Below, piece after piece: positions 7,763 through 17,276 of a stretch of 33,046 nucleotides of DNA. This stretch comes from Candidatus Thiovulum imperiosus (GTDB taxonomy: Bacteria > Campylobacterota > Campylobacteria > Campylobacterales > Thiovulaceae), in the NCBI GenBank assembly GCA_024281175.1, contig JAMJTW010000026.1, positions 35,197-68,242 on the forward strand. The letters are read 5' to 3'. Position 1 is the first letter of the stretch, and every line of letters begins with the position of its first letter. Below the pieces are notes generated by a model. The model had not been told where the DNA came from and searched no databases. It saw only the letters and a program-made list of their open reading frames with translations. The translations under genes were made by a program, and so were the position numbers.

Positions 7763-10700
7763 ATGTTTAGGTATTTAGTTTTTATACTTTTTACTTTTTC
7801 TCTTTTTGGAGCAATACCTCCAACACTTTCATATCAAGGATATCTTCTTGAAGATAACGGTAGCCGTGTAAATAGTGATGTCAATATCACTTTTCTTCTT
7901 TATGATGTTTCAGAAGATGGAACAGCTCTTTGGAGCGAAGAGAGAAATGTCTCTATTGAAGATGGTATCTACTCTGTAATTCTTGGTGCTGAAGAACCAA
8001 TCGATTTGGATTTTGATGTTCAGTACTGGTTAGCACTACAAATTGGTAGTGAAGAGATGTCTCCTCGACAGAAACTTACAAGTGTTGCCTACTCTCTAAA
8101 TTCTATAAAAATGCAAGAGGATTTGGAAACTTCTATTTCTAATTTGGAAACAGATTTAGAAACTCAAATTTCAGATTTAGAATCTGCCTTAGAAAGTTCT
8201 ATTGAGCAAAACAACTCAAATACTCTACTTGCAGTCTCAGCAAACTCTGACAATATAAATTACAACTTCGATTCTATTTCAGATTTGGAAACTTCTATTT
8301 CAAATTTAGAATCTGATTTAGAAAGCAATGTCTCAGATTTAGAAACTTCTATTTCAGATTTAGAAACAAAAACAGATTTAAATGTTTCAGCTCTTTTGGA
8401 AAGAATCTCAAATCTGGATACAACTTTAGAATCTGATTTAGAAAATAATGTTTCGAGAATTGAAACTATCATTTCTGATATGAACTCTTCTGTTCAAACA
8501 GATATTTCGACAAACTCTGGAAACATAGCTACGAACACTTCTGACATTTCGACAAATTCTGGAAACATAGCTACGAACACTTCTGACATTTCGACAAATT
8601 CTGGAAACATAGCTACAAACACTTCTGACATTTCGACAAATTCTGGAAATATAGCTACAAACACTTCTGATATTGCGACAAATACTGGAGACATAGCTAC
8701 GAACACTTCTGACATTTCGACAAATTCTGGAAACATAGCTACAAATACAGCTTCTATTCTAAAGAATTACGGAAGCATTTCAGATTTGAACTCTACAAAA
8801 ATGACCTCATCGGATTGGGATAGTGATAGCAATGGAAAACTTGATACTTCTAAAATTGAAGTTGATGAGGTTTTAAATCGAAGTGGAACAACTCAAAGTG
8901 GAACAAATGCTATTGCTTTAGGTTATGGAGCAACGGCTTCTGGAAATTACAGTACAGCTTTAGGTTTTGGATCAACGGCTTCTGGAAATTACAGTACAGC
9001 TTCTGGTTCTAGCAAAGCTTCTGGTTTGATTTCAACAGCTTTTGGAGATACTACAACAGCTTCTGGTACTGGTTCAACAGTTTTTGGTATATTAACAACA
9101 GCTTCTGGAGATTACAGTACAGCTTTAGGTTTTGGAACAGAAGCAAACGCTTCAAACTCTTTAGCAATTGGAAAATACAATACAAAAGGAAACAGTGATG
9201 CTCTTTTTGTAATTGGAAATGGAAATGGAGAAGATGAAGCTAGATCCGACGCTTTTGAAGTAAATACGAGTGGTGATGTTCAAATTGCTGGAAAACTTTA
9301 TGTTGGTGGAGTTGAAGTTACAAGTTTTGACTCTACAGAAATAGAAACTGCAATCGATAGAAATACAACAACTCTTGAAACTTCCATTTCAAATATCGAA
9401 ACCGACTTAGAGAGAAAACTTGAAGGAAATGGTTCAATTATTTTAAATCAAATTTACCAACTTGCAGAAAATACTATAATAGCAATTGAAGGCAATTCTA
9501 CGAATTTAGAAACTGCAATTGAAAGAAACTCTTCAAATCTCGAAACTTCTATTTCTACAAATGTGAGCAACTTAGAAACAAGCATAGATAGAAATGTAAC
9601 AAACCTTGAAACTTCTATTTCTGCAAAGATGAGTACTTCAGATTGGGATACAAATTCTGATGGAAAAATTGAAGATGAGAATTTAGATACTGATGGTATT
9701 TTAAATCGAAGCGGAACATCTCAAACAGGAACAAATGCTCTATCTTTAGGTGAAGATACAAATGCTTCTGGTAATTTTAGTACAGCTTTTGGAGAGAGTT
9801 CAACAGCTTCTGGTTATAGCTCAGTAGCTTCTGGTCAAGGTACAACAGCTTCTGGTTCAACTGCAACAGCTTTTGGTTATGGAACGACAGCTTCTGGAGA
9901 CCATTCAACAGCTTTTGGTACATACACGGTTGCAGACCAAGAAAATATGGTGGCTATTGGTAAGTATAACTCAGAAGGAAATAGCGATGCTCTTTTTGTT
10001 GTTGGAAATGGAGAAAATGGTGCAAGAAGCAATATCTTAACTGTAACAGATGAGAATGTTTCAATTTCTGGAAAACTTTATGTTGGTGGAGTTGAAGTTG
10101 AAAGTGCAAATTCTGAAACTATCTTGAATTCCTCAGGAACTTCTGCAACAGGAACAAATGCTCTTGCTTGGGGTAAAGATACAAATGCTTCTGGTTCTTA
10201 CTCAACAGCTTCTGGTAGCGGTTCACTGGCATCTGGTTATGGCTCAACAGCTTCTGGTTATAAATCAACAGCTTCTGGTTATAAATCAACAGCTTCTGGT
10301 TATATATCAACAGCTTCTGGTTATAAATCAACAGCTTCTGGTGCATATTCAACAGCTTGGGGTAAAGATACAACAGCTTCTGGTTCTTACTCAACAGCTT
10401 CTGGTTCTTACTCAACAGCTTCTGGTTCTTACTCAACAGCTTCTGGTTATCTTTCAACAGCTTCTGGTGATTATAGTACTGCAATGGGTTACTATACAGA
10501 AGCAAATGCTTCAAACTCTTTAGCAATTGGAACTTACAATACAGAAGGAAATAGTGATGCTCTTTTTGTAATTGGAAATGGAACTAGTCTCTCTGCAAGA
10601 AGTGACGCTTTTGAAGTAAATACTTCTGGTGATGTTCAAATTTCTGGAAAACTCTATGTTGGTGGAACAGAAATTTCTGCTTCTGGAAGTTCTGGAGATG

Positions 10701-13309
10701 AAAGAAATACAACTACTATCTTGAATGCTACTGATGGAACTTCTATGAGTGGAACGAATGCTCTTGCTTGGGGTCATGAGACAACAGCTTCTGGTGATTA
10801 TAGTACAGCTTCAGGATATGGTGCAACAGCTTCAAGTTATGCGTCAATAGCTTCTGGAGAATACTCAACAGCTTCTGGTTTGATTTCAACAGCTTGGGGT
10901 CTTAGTTCAACAGCTTCTGGAAATTACTCAACAGCTTTTGGTGGAGGTTCAACAGCTTCTGGTGACAAGGCAACAGCTTGGGGACAACAAACAACAGCTT
11001 CTGGAGACTACTCAACAGCTTGGGGAATAGAAACAGAGTATGGGACTAAAACAACAGCTTCTGGAGAAAGCTCAACAGCTTGGGGTATTGGTTCAACAGC
11101 TTCTGGAAAAGGGGCAACGGCTTTGGGACAACAAACAACAGCTTCTGGAGAAAGCTCAACAGCTTGGGGTTGGAATTCAGTAGCTTCTGGAGACTACTCA
11201 ACTGCTTGGGGTGAGAGTGCAACAGCTTCTGGCTATACCTCATCAGCTTCTGGATATCAAACAACGGCTTCTGGAGACTACTCAACTACTTTTGGTTTTG
11301 GAACAGTTGCAAGTGAAGACAATATGACTGCTGTTGGAAAATACAATTCAGATGTTTCAAATGCTCTTTTTGTTGTTGGAAATGGTTTTGATAGAAATAG
11401 AAATTGGATAGTTGAAAGCTCTGAAAGAAACAACTCTTTTGTCGTTACAGACAAAAATGTTTCTGTTTCTGGAAAACTCTTTGTAAATGGAGTTGAAATT
11501 TCTGCTTCTGGAAGTTCTGGAGATGAAAGAAATACAACTACTATCTTGAATGCAAGTGACTCTGTAACGATGACAGGAACAAATGCTCTTGCTTGGGGTA
11601 AAAATAGTGATGCTTCTGGACATTATAGTACAGCTTCAGGATATGGTACAACAGCTTCAGCATATAGTTCAGTGGCTTCTGGTTTTTACAGTACAGCTTC
11701 TGGATATTACAGTACAGTCTCTGGATATAAAACAACAGCTTCTGGAACTAGTTCATTAGCTTCAGGTTCTTCTACAACAGCTTCTGGAGCTTATAGTACA
11801 GCTTCTGGACTTGAGGCGAACTCTTCTGGTGTATCTTCTATGGCTTGGGGAGGAATTGAAACAAGTAAAGATGAAATAGGCACTATAGACTTTGGTCAAG
11901 GACCAATGCCAACTCTTGAAACTTACCCAGTTTTTGAAAAAGGTGGAACAGCTTCTGGAGATAGTTCAACTGCTTGGGGTGTTGAAACAGTTGCTTCTGG
12001 AAAATTCTCAACTGCTTGGGGCGGAGAGTATATAGAAGATGAAGTAGGTGTTTATGACAGTTCATCAAATTTATATCTTAAAGATGACAATGTAACAAGA
12101 GGTGGATACGCTTCTGGAATGTCTTCAACTGCTTGGGGTATTGAAACAAATGCTTCTGGAAAAAGTTCAACAGCTTTAGGAACCGGGACAGTTGCAAATG
12201 AGGAAAATATGGTGGCTCTTGGAAGTTATAACATTGCAAATCCAAACACTCTCTTAGTAGTTGGAAATGGAGAAGACGGAGCAAGAAGTAATGCTTTTGA
12301 AGTAAACAGTTCTGGTGATGTTCAAATTTCTGGAAAACTCTTTGTAAATGGTGATGAGGTTTCTTCTTCTGGAAGTTCTGGCGGAGATGCTTTGAATTCT
12401 AGTGGTGCAGAAGCAAATGGAACAAATGCAGTTGCTTGGGGACTTCAAACAGTAGCTTCAGGAGACTATTCAACTGCTTGGGGTTTTCAAGCAAATGCTT
12501 TAGGATTACTTTCAACTGCTTGGGGTTTTCAACTATTTGCTTTGGGGAATTATTCAACTGCTTGGGGTGGAAATACAATTGCTTCAGGAGATTTTTCAAC
12601 AACTTTTGGAATGGGAACAGTTGCTTCTGGAGAGGGTTCAACAGCTTGGGGTGGAAATACAGTTGCTTCTGGTTTCCAAACAACAGCTTTTGGTCAAGGA
12701 ACAGTTGCTGATGAAGACAATATGACTGCAGTTGGAACATATAATGAAGCAAATATATCAAATACTCTTTTTGTTGTTGGAAATGGTAGAGATAAAAATG
12801 GAGACAGTTTTGTTGATGTTTCTGAAAGAAATAATGCTTTTGAAGTAAATACTTCTGGTGATGTTCAAATTTCTGGAAAACTTTTTGTTGGTGGAAATGT
12901 AGAAATTGCTGGTACTGTTACTGCAAACGGAACTACACTCTCTTCCGACTCCCGTCTCAAAACAGACATCAAACCTATCGAAAATGCTTTAGAGAAAGTA
13001 GAAGAGATACATGGTGTAACTTTTGACTGGAAAGATGAGAAACGAGGCACAGAACGAGAGACAGGTATTATCGCTCAAGATGTTCAAAAAGTTCTTCCTG
13101 AAGTTGTTTCGGAAGATAGAGATGGATATTTACAAGTTGAATACTCCAAAATGAATGGTCTTCTTATCGAAGCAGTCAAAGAACTCAAATCTGAAGTTGA
13201 GGAGAAAGACGAAAGAATTTCTAAACTTGAGGAGGAGAACAGAAAACTTATGGAGAAACAGGATAAAATTTTAAAAGCTCTAAAATCGCTTGGAGTAGAA
13301 ATAGAGTAA
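7763..13309 (+). CDS. Giant YadA-head repeat surface protein with C-terminal S74 chaperone
   Basis: An 1848-residue secreted fibre-like protein. It has a signal peptide (1-17), an N-terminal domain (about 20-110, from LSYQGYLLEDNG to MSPRQKLTSVAYSL) common in bacterial S74 surface proteins, and a coiled-coil stretch (about 113-345) including six 14-residue repeats. Six YadA-type head blocks follow, built of 7-residue half repeats of the form xxSTAxG. Each block ends in a conserved module with NALFVVGNG, ARSDAFEV and GKLYVGG. The C-terminus (1728-1848) is a peptidase-S74 intramolecular chaperone: S1728 and K1733 in SDSRLK have the dyad spacing of endosialidases. These chaperones trimerise beta fibres and then cut themselves off. 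No YadA beta-barrel anchor is present. It is probably an adhesin or surface fibre. Confidence 0.88.
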   Translation: MFRYLVFILFTFSLFGAIPPTLSYQGYLLEDNGSRVNSDVNITFLLYDVSEDGTALWSEERNVSIEDGIYSVILGAEEPIDLDFDVQYWLALQIGSEEMSPRQKLTSVAYSLNSIKMQEDLETSISNLETDLETQISDLESALESSIEQNNSNTLLAVSANSDNINYNFDSISDLETSISNLESDLESNVSDLETSISDLETKTDLNVSALLERISNLDTTLESDLENNVSRIETIISDMNSSVQTDISTNSGNIATNTSDISTNSGNIATNTSDISTNSGNIATNTSDISTNSGNIATNTSDIATNTGDIATNTSDISTNSGNIATNTASILKNYGSISDLNSTKMTSSDWDSDSNGKLDTSKIEVDEVLNRSGTTQSGTNAIALGYGATASGNYSTALGFGSTASGNYSTASGSSKASGLISTAFGDTTTASGTGSTVFGILTTASGDYSTALGFGTEANASNSLAIGKYNTKGNSDALFVIGNGNGEDEARSDAFEVNTSGDVQIAGKLYVGGVEVTSFDSTEIETAIDRNTTTLETSISNIETDLERKLEGNGSIILNQIYQLAENTIIAIEGNSTNLETAIERNSSNLETSISTNVSNLETSIDRNVTNLETSISAKMSTSDWDTNSDGKIEDENLDTDGILNRSGTSQTGTNALSLGEDTNASGNFSTAFGESSTASGYSSVASGQGTTASGSTATAFGYGTTASGDHSTAFGTYTVADQENMVAIGKYNSEGNSDALFVVGNGENGARSNILTVTDENVSISGKLYVGGVEVESANSETILNSSGTSATGTNALAWGKDTNASGSYSTASGSGSLASGYGSTASGYKSTASGYKSTASGYISTASGYKSTASGAYSTAWGKDTTASGSYSTASGSYSTASGSYSTASGYLSTASGDYSTAMGYYTEANASNSLAIGTYNTEGNSDALFVIGNGTSLSARSDAFEVNTSGDVQISGKLYVGGTEISASGSSGDERNTTTILNATDGTSMSGTNALAWGHETTASGDYSTASGYGATASSYASIASGEYSTASGLISTAWGLSSTASGNYSTAFGGGSTASGDKATAWGQQTTASGDYSTAWGIETEYGTKTTASGESSTAWGIGSTASGKGATALGQQTTASGESSTAWGWNSVASGDYSTAWGESATASGYTSSASGYQTTASGDYSTTFGFGTVASEDNMTAVGKYNSDVSNALFVVGNGFDRNRNWIVESSERNNSFVVTDKNVSVSGKLFVNGVEISASGSSGDERNTTTILNASDSVTMTGTNALAWGKNSDASGHYSTASGYGTTASAYSSVASGFYSTASGYYSTVSGYKTTASGTSSLASGSSTTASGAYSTASGLEANSSGVSSMAWGGIETSKDEIGTIDFGQGPMPTLETYPVFEKGGTASGDSSTAWGVETVASGKFSTAWGGEYIEDEVGVYDSSSNLYLKDDNVTRGGYASGMSSTAWGIETNASGKSSTALGTGTVANEENMVALGSYNIANPNTLLVVGNGEDGARSNAFEVNSSGDVQISGKLFVNGDEVSSSGSSGGDALNSSGAEANGTNAVAWGLQTVASGDYSTAWGFQANALGLLSTAWGFQLFALGNYSTAWGGNTIASGDFSTTFGMGTVASGEGSTAWGGNTVASGFQTTAFGQGTVADEDNMTAVGTYNEANISNTLFVVGNGRDKNGDSFVDVSERNNAFEVNTSGDVQISGKLFVGGNVEIAGTVTANGTTLSSDSRLKTDIKPIENALEKVEEIHGVTFDWKDEKRGTERETGIIAQDVQKVLPEVVSEDRDGYLQVEYSKMNGLLIEAVKELKSEVEEKDERISKLEEENRKLMEKQDKILKALKSLGVEIE
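8501..8752 (+). repeat. Six tandem 42-bp repeats in the adhesin gene
   Basis: Six consecutive 42-bp units (8501-8542, 8543-8584, 8585-8626, 8627-8668, 8669-8710, 8711-8752) each encode DISTNSGNIATNTS or a close variant, residues 247-330. They differ at only a few bases, so slippage or recombination could change the copy number in frame. The heptad-like pattern fits a trimeric coiled-coil stalk. Confidence 0.9.
10178..10486 (+). repeat. Tandem 21-bp head repeats in the adhesin gene
   Basis: A run of 7-residue head units. Units at 10259-10279, 10280-10300, 10301-10321 and 10322-10342 encode YKSTASG (one YISTASG) and are almost identical. Units at 10385-10405, 10406-10426 and 10427-10447 encode SYSTASG and are identical. 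The same motif with more variation continues through most of 8900-12700. Confidence 0.88.
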
Positions 13310-13314
13310 TTTTC

Positions 13315-13340
13315 TTAAGAGGGTTCCTCCCCCCTCTTAA
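13315..13340 (+). terminator. Hairpin after the adhesin gene
   Basis: A 9-bp perfect stem, TTAAGAGGG (13315-13323) with CCCTCTTAA (13332-13340), lies just after the adhesin stop. The T tract that follows is short, so termination may be partial, allowing read-through to the small ORFs and the Ig-repeat gene. Confidence 0.55.
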
Positions 13341-13349
13341 AGGTTTTCA

Positions 13350-13511
13350 ATGGAAAATGATAAATTCAAACTTGAACTGATTTCAAAAGAGATAGACCTA
13401 ATTCATAAAAAAATTCTTATATTACTGGGAGCTGTTACGGGAACTTGGTTTTATAGAGTTGAATTTCTAAGAAAGGAAAACTGTGAACTTTGCAGAAATA
13501 ATGGAATTTAG
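13350..13511 (+). CDS. Small membrane protein, 53 residues, unknown
   Basis: An ATG ORF of 53 codons starting inside the tail of the adhesin hairpin region. It has a charged N-terminal helix (about 1-20), one probable membrane segment (KILILLGAVTGTWFY, 21-35) and a C-terminal CELC motif (45-48) that could bind a metal or form a disulfide. The ribosome binding site is weak (AAAGG at 13339-13343, 6 bases before ATG). It overlaps the next small ORF by 29 bases, as coupled genes do. I do not recognise a family. It may not be a gene; the intact frame and position between two surface-protein genes are the only support. Confidence 0.4.
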   Translation: MENDKFKLELISKEIDLIHKKILILLGAVTGTWFYRVEFLRKENCELCRNNGI

Positions 13512-13593
13512 CTTTGGAGTAGCTTTTATATTAGGGATAGTTCTTGGAATAGTGGCAAGTCAAAGAAAATGGAAAATTACAGAATGGTTTTAA
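13483..13593 (+). CDS. Very small membrane protein, 36 residues, unknown
   Basis: A GTG start at 13483 is preceded by AAAGGA at a 5-base spacing; an internal ATG at 13501 is the alternative. The product is a single hydrophobic helix (FGVAFILGIVLGIVA) followed by the basic tail SQRKWKITEWF, typical of tiny inner-membrane proteins with the tail in the cytoplasm. It overlaps the previous small ORF and stops 9 bases before the Ig-repeat gene, so the three probably share a transcript. Function unknown. Confidence 0.45.
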   Translation: MNFAEIMEFSFGVAFILGIVLGIVASQRKWKITEWF

Positions 13594-13602
13594 AGGAATA
13601 AA

Positions 13603-16600
13603 ATGAAAAAAACAGTACTCCTTTCAGCTATTACCTCATCACTTCTCTATTCATATCAAATTTCAGAAGGTAGTTTCAATTCTGGTTTTGGTGAATTCTC
13701 GAGTAGTGCATACTCAAATGTAGGAAGTATTGGTGATAGTGTTGGAAGTTTTGAAGGTTCAGGATTTTCAGGCTTTTCAGGTTCTTACACAAATCCTGAA
13801 GATTTAAATGAGGCTCCTGAAGTTGAGATGCCAACTTCTATATCTCTATATGAAGATGGCAAAGTAGAGATAGATATCTCTGTTTCTGATAGTGAAAATG
13901 ATGATGTAACTATTACTTACAGTGATGGAACTCGAGGAAGGATTTCTCAAAGTGGTGATAAGTTCTACTATATTGGAAGTAGCAATAGAAATGGTTCTGA
14001 TGAGATAACTTTCACATTTGATGATGGCTTTGATGGTGTTGTTGAAAAGAGTTTAAAAGTCTCAATCATAGCAGTTGATGATGCACCATATTTACTTGCA
14101 ATTCCAAATGTTACAGTAGTCGAAGACTCTGCCGAAAAAGTTGTCAGTTTAAAAATGAATGATGTGGACTCTAGTGTTGAGGGAACAGTTTTTTCAGTAA
14201 CTGGAGGTTCTGAAATTGTAAATACATCTATTTCTGGAAGTTCTCTAATTTTAGTTCCAAAAGCAGATAGTAGTGGTAGTGCTACAATTTCTGTATCAGC
14301 AAAACTTGGTGCAGTAACAGATACAAAAACTTTTACATATATAGTTACAGAAGTTGATGACATGCCTGTTTTAGGTGCAATTTCAGATATAGAAGTTGCT
14401 GAAGACTCAGGTTCTAAAGAGGTATCTCTTCAAATTTCTGATGTAGACTCTGATGTCTCAAATGTCTCTTACACTTTAAGTGGAACTCCAGATTTTGCTG
14501 AAGTTACTCTTTCTGGAAGCTCTATAATTTTAACTCCAAAACCTGAAGCGTCTGGAGAGAGTGAAATTACAGTAGTGGCAAAATTAGATGGTAACACCAT
14601 TTCAGAAAGTTTCAAATATGTAGTTCTTTCAGAAGATGATACACCAATTTTAGGTGCTTTTGAAAACTTAGAGAGTTCTGAAAACAGTTCATTACCAATA
14701 TCTATTTCAGATGTAGACTCTAACTTGGAAGATGTCTCCTACTCTATCTCCTCTTCAAATTCAGATATTGCTGAGGTGAGTATTGTAGATGGGAAAATTG
14801 AAATAGTTCCAAAAGATGGTGCTTCTGGAGAGACTGAAATTACTGTCACAGCAGAACTTGATGGTCAAACTGTTTCTCAAAGTTTCACATACACAATACC
14901 AAAAGCTGACATTGAACCACCTGAACTAGATTTTTCTGATGTAAGTTTTGAGAGTCAAAAAGAGAGTTTTGCGGAAAGCCTCTCTTTTGCAACAACAAAT
15001 GTAGCTTCAATATCTGCTTCTTCCTCAAATTCAGACCTTGTTTCAGTTTATACAAATTTAGAAGGTGGCGAACTAGTTCTAAACATTTCTGGAAATAGTA
15101 CTGGAAAAGCAAAAGTTGAAGTTGAGGCAAAGAATTCAGAAGGTGATATAACTACTGAGAGTTTTGAAGTTGAAATATATGCAAATAGAGACCAAATAGC
15201 TTTAGGAAATGCAGAACTAACTTTCGAAACAATTCGAGGCGAAAATGAGACTCAAAACTATGTTCGAACAGATTTAGACCTCATCACAGATTTAAATGAT
15301 ATTCCAGTCTCTTGGAAATCTTCAAATGAAGATATCATCTCAACTTCTGGTGAAATTTTTGTAAGCGATGAGAAAGATTTCACAATTCTACTTACAGCAA
15401 CTTTAGAGCTAGGTGACTTTGAGAATAAAAAATCTTTCCTAATTACAGTTCCAAAAGAGGAATTAACAGACGAAATTGCAGTTAAACAGGCAGTTGAAAA
15501 TCTCACATTCAATTCAATTCGAGGAGAAAACTCAAAAAGGTCTGAAATATATTACGATTTAAATCTCTATACAGAAAGTGTTTCTGGAACAAGCATAGTT
15601 TGGAGTTCTTCAAGTGAAGCTATTTCAGAAAGTGGTGAAGTTACACGAAGCAACACGGATATACTTACTTCTCTTGTAGCAGAAGTTTCAAAAGGAGAGG
15701 TAACATCTGAAAAGAGTTTTGCTCTAATTGTGAAAGCTGAAAAAGTAGACAATTCTGAAATAGTTCTTTCTGATTATGAGTGGCTAACTTATAGCAAAAT
15801 CATTGCCGAAAACCGCAGTAGAAGTGAAATTGAGAAAGATGTAAATCTTTATACAGTAGCTCCAAACGGTTCAGATATTTCTTGGGAAAGTAGTAACAGT
15901 GCAATTTCAGAAGATGGTGAAGTAATTCGTGATGAGGTGAATGATAAATATGTAACTGTTGAAGCTACTCTTCAGAGTGGTGATTTCTCTCAAACAAAAG
16001 AGTTCCTCTTAAAAGTTCTTAAAATTGTTTCAGAAACTGAAGAGAGTATAGAGTTTGACAGAATAGAAGATGATGGTAATACCATTACACTCTATCTTGA
16101 AAATAATATCTCAACTTCTGTATCAGTAGATGAGAACTTAGAAGCAGACAAAATAGTTTTCGATGATAGTGTAAAAATTGTCTTAGAAAACAACACTTCT
16201 CTTCTTACAACAACTTTAAGTAGTGACGGAACTTCAAAAAGTGAAGTGGAAACTGAAGATGGTGTAAGTGAAATCTCTTTAAATAGTGTTGGAACTTCTG
16301 AAATTGGAGAAGATGGAACTGTTTCTGTAAGTAGTGGAAATAGTAGTGCTACCCTACAAGATGATGGTTCTACAACTCACTCCGTTGGAACTACTGTTGC
16401 AAATTCAAAACTTGTTGGAACTACTGTTTCTGTTTCTGAAAATGGTGCTGAAACAACTTATGAAAAAGTTTTAGATGGTATTGTTGTTAAAGCTGTTATT
16501 AAAACAGATAATGAAGAAAATACAGAAACAACATTCTCTGTTACAGATACAGCAACAGGTGAAACGGTTCAATTTGACTCTACTCTTGCTGATGGTGAGA

Positions 16601-16698
16601 CTTTCCCTGAAGGTAGTGAAGTTGAGATAGATGTTTCTGAAAGTGGTGAAATTGAAATCACAATACGAACAACAGTAGATAGTTTGGAGATTAAATAA
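13603..16698 (+). CDS. Secreted Ig-like repeat surface protein
   Basis: A 1031-residue exported protein with a signal peptide (about 1-17) and a Ser/Gly-rich start. Residues about 57-435 hold four Ig/cadherin-like beta domains of about 95 residues, each with a VEDS..V.L...D.DS motif and a linker such as VDDAP or VDDMPVL. Residues about 535-835 hold three repeats resembling the 'atrophied bacterial Ig' domain: a TFETIRGEN or TYSKIIAEN motif, then VSWKSSN..I...GE. The last about 170 residues are Thr/Ser-rich beta sequence without a known anchor. The ribosome binding site AAAGGA precedes ATG 13603. Its stop overlaps the start of the lipoprotein gene (TAATG), so the two are translationally coupled. 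Likely a surface adhesin or matrix protein; partner unknown. Confidence 0.8.
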   Translation: MKKTVLLSAITSSLLYSYQISEGSFNSGFGEFSSSAYSNVGSIGDSVGSFEGSGFSGFSGSYTNPEDLNEAPEVEMPTSISLYEDGKVEIDISVSDSENDDVTITYSDGTRGRISQSGDKFYYIGSSNRNGSDEITFTFDDGFDGVVEKSLKVSIIAVDDAPYLLAIPNVTVVEDSAEKVVSLKMNDVDSSVEGTVFSVTGGSEIVNTSISGSSLILVPKADSSGSATISVSAKLGAVTDTKTFTYIVTEVDDMPVLGAISDIEVAEDSGSKEVSLQISDVDSDVSNVSYTLSGTPDFAEVTLSGSSIILTPKPEASGESEITVVAKLDGNTISESFKYVVLSEDDTPILGAFENLESSENSSLPISISDVDSNLEDVSYSISSSNSDIAEVSIVDGKIEIVPKDGASGETEITVTAELDGQTVSQSFTYTIPKADIEPPELDFSDVSFESQKESFAESLSFATTNVASISASSSNSDLVSVYTNLEGGELVLNISGNSTGKAKVEVEAKNSEGDITTESFEVEIYANRDQIALGNAELTFETIRGENETQNYVRTDLDLITDLNDIPVSWKSSNEDIISTSGEIFVSDEKDFTILLTATLELGDFENKKSFLITVPKEELTDEIAVKQAVENLTFNSIRGENSKRSEIYYDLNLYTESVSGTSIVWSSSSEAISESGEVTRSNTDILTSLVAEVSKGEVTSEKSFALIVKAEKVDNSEIVLSDYEWLTYSKIIAENRSRSEIEKDVNLYTVAPNGSDISWESSNSAISEDGEVIRDEVNDKYVTVEATLQSGDFSQTKEFLLKVLKIVSETEESIEFDRIEDDGNTITLYLENNISTSVSVDENLEADKIVFDDSVKIVLENNTSLLTTTLSSDGTSKSEVETEDGVSEISLNSVGTSEIGEDGTVSVSSGNSSATLQDDGSTTHSVGTTVANSKLVGTTVSVSENGAETTYEKVLDGIVVKAVIKTDNEENTETTFSVTDTATGETVQFDSTLADGETFPEGSEVEIDVSESGEIEITIRTTVDSLEIK

Positions 16699-17042
16699 TG
16701 AGATATATACTTGCAACTCTACCCCTTTTCTTTTTTATAGCTTGTAGTGGAAGTAGCTCTTCAAGTAGTCCTGATATAAATGAGACAAATATTACGGAGG
16801 AGACTCCAGTCGAGGAGACTCCAATCGAGGAAACTCCAGTCGAGGAGACTCCAATCGAGGAGACTCCAGTTGAAGAGACAAACTTTCCTATTCCATACTG
16901 TGAAGATGGTGAAGTGATACAACTTCTTTCTGGAGATATAATTCAGAAAATTTCTGAGAGTCCAGAAGTTGAAATAACTCATAACCAGAATGGTTCAAAA
17001 AGTGTATGTCTTCTCTCTGGTGAGGCTGAAGTTATAAGATAA
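16698..17042 (+). CDS. Small lipoprotein with Pro/Glu repeats
   Basis: A 114-residue protein with a lipoprotein signal peptide and lipobox FFIAC (C16 is the lipidated cysteine), a Ser-rich linker, then five repeats EETPV/EETPI (34-58). The C-terminal about 50 residues form a small domain with two cysteines (YCEDGE and SVCLLSG) that could pair. The repeat works as an acidic spacer that lifts the end domain off the membrane. It is coupled to the Ig-repeat gene by a TAATG overlap and could anchor or help export that protein (inference). Confidence 0.75.
   Translation: MRYILATLPLFFFIACSGSSSSSSPDINETNITEETPVEETPIEETPVEETPIEETPVEETNFPIPYCEDGEVIQLLSGDIIQKISESPEVEITHNQNGSKSVCLLSGEAEVIR
16797..16871 (+). 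repeat. Five tandem 15-bp repeats in the lipoprotein gene
   Basis: Units of GAGGAGACTCCAGTC or the close variant ending ATC repeat five times in frame. Copy number could vary by slippage without breaking the frame. Confidence 0.85.
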
Positions 17043-17052
17043 CTCTTGCTTT

Positions 17053-17116
17053 TTCGTCATTTCAAGCTACTCGAGAAATCCCAAAGAGACCTCTCGACTT
17101 CGCTCGAAGTGACGAA
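17053..17116. repeat. REP-like imperfect palindrome
   Basis: Arms of about 24 bases (TTCGTCATTTCAAGC... and ...GCTCGAAGTGACGAA) form an imperfect hairpin. The GTCATTTCRAGC...GAGAAATC type of sequence is a familiar dispersed intergenic element in many bacteria. It fills most of the gap between the lipoprotein gene and hisZ and may also end transcription. The rest of 17117-17240 shows nothing clear. Confidence 0.6.
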
Positions 17117-17253
17117 TTTAGTTGGGAAAACTTTCCACCAATTTCCATGCCAAACTCCTTGCCTGATTTGGAAGAAAATAGGAATTCGAGAAGTCAAATT
17201 GGAAAAGGAAAAGTATCTCTTTTAGAAGTCTCTCCAGCTTTTAAATATTTAGT

Positions 17254-17271
17254 TACAATTTAAGAAAAGGG
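17254..17271 (+). promoter_or_regulatory. Probable -10 and RBS of hisZ
   Basis: TACAAT (17254-17259) is a plausible -10, and AGGG (17268-17271) lies 5 bases before the TTG start at 17277. The same TTACAATT context recurs before the rhodanese gene. Confidence 0.4.
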
Positions 17272-17276
17272 TATAT

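Noticed and set aside
8494-8736. Minus-strand frame of repeating MSEVFVAMFPEFVE type
   Set aside because: Antisense shadow of the six 42-bp repeats.
10158-10523. Long open frames on both strands inside the adhesin repeats (QLLVINQQLLV and NQKLLSK types)
   Set aside because: They are frame shadows of the 21-bp repeat; low-complexity products, no ribosome sites, and the main frame is a clear gene.
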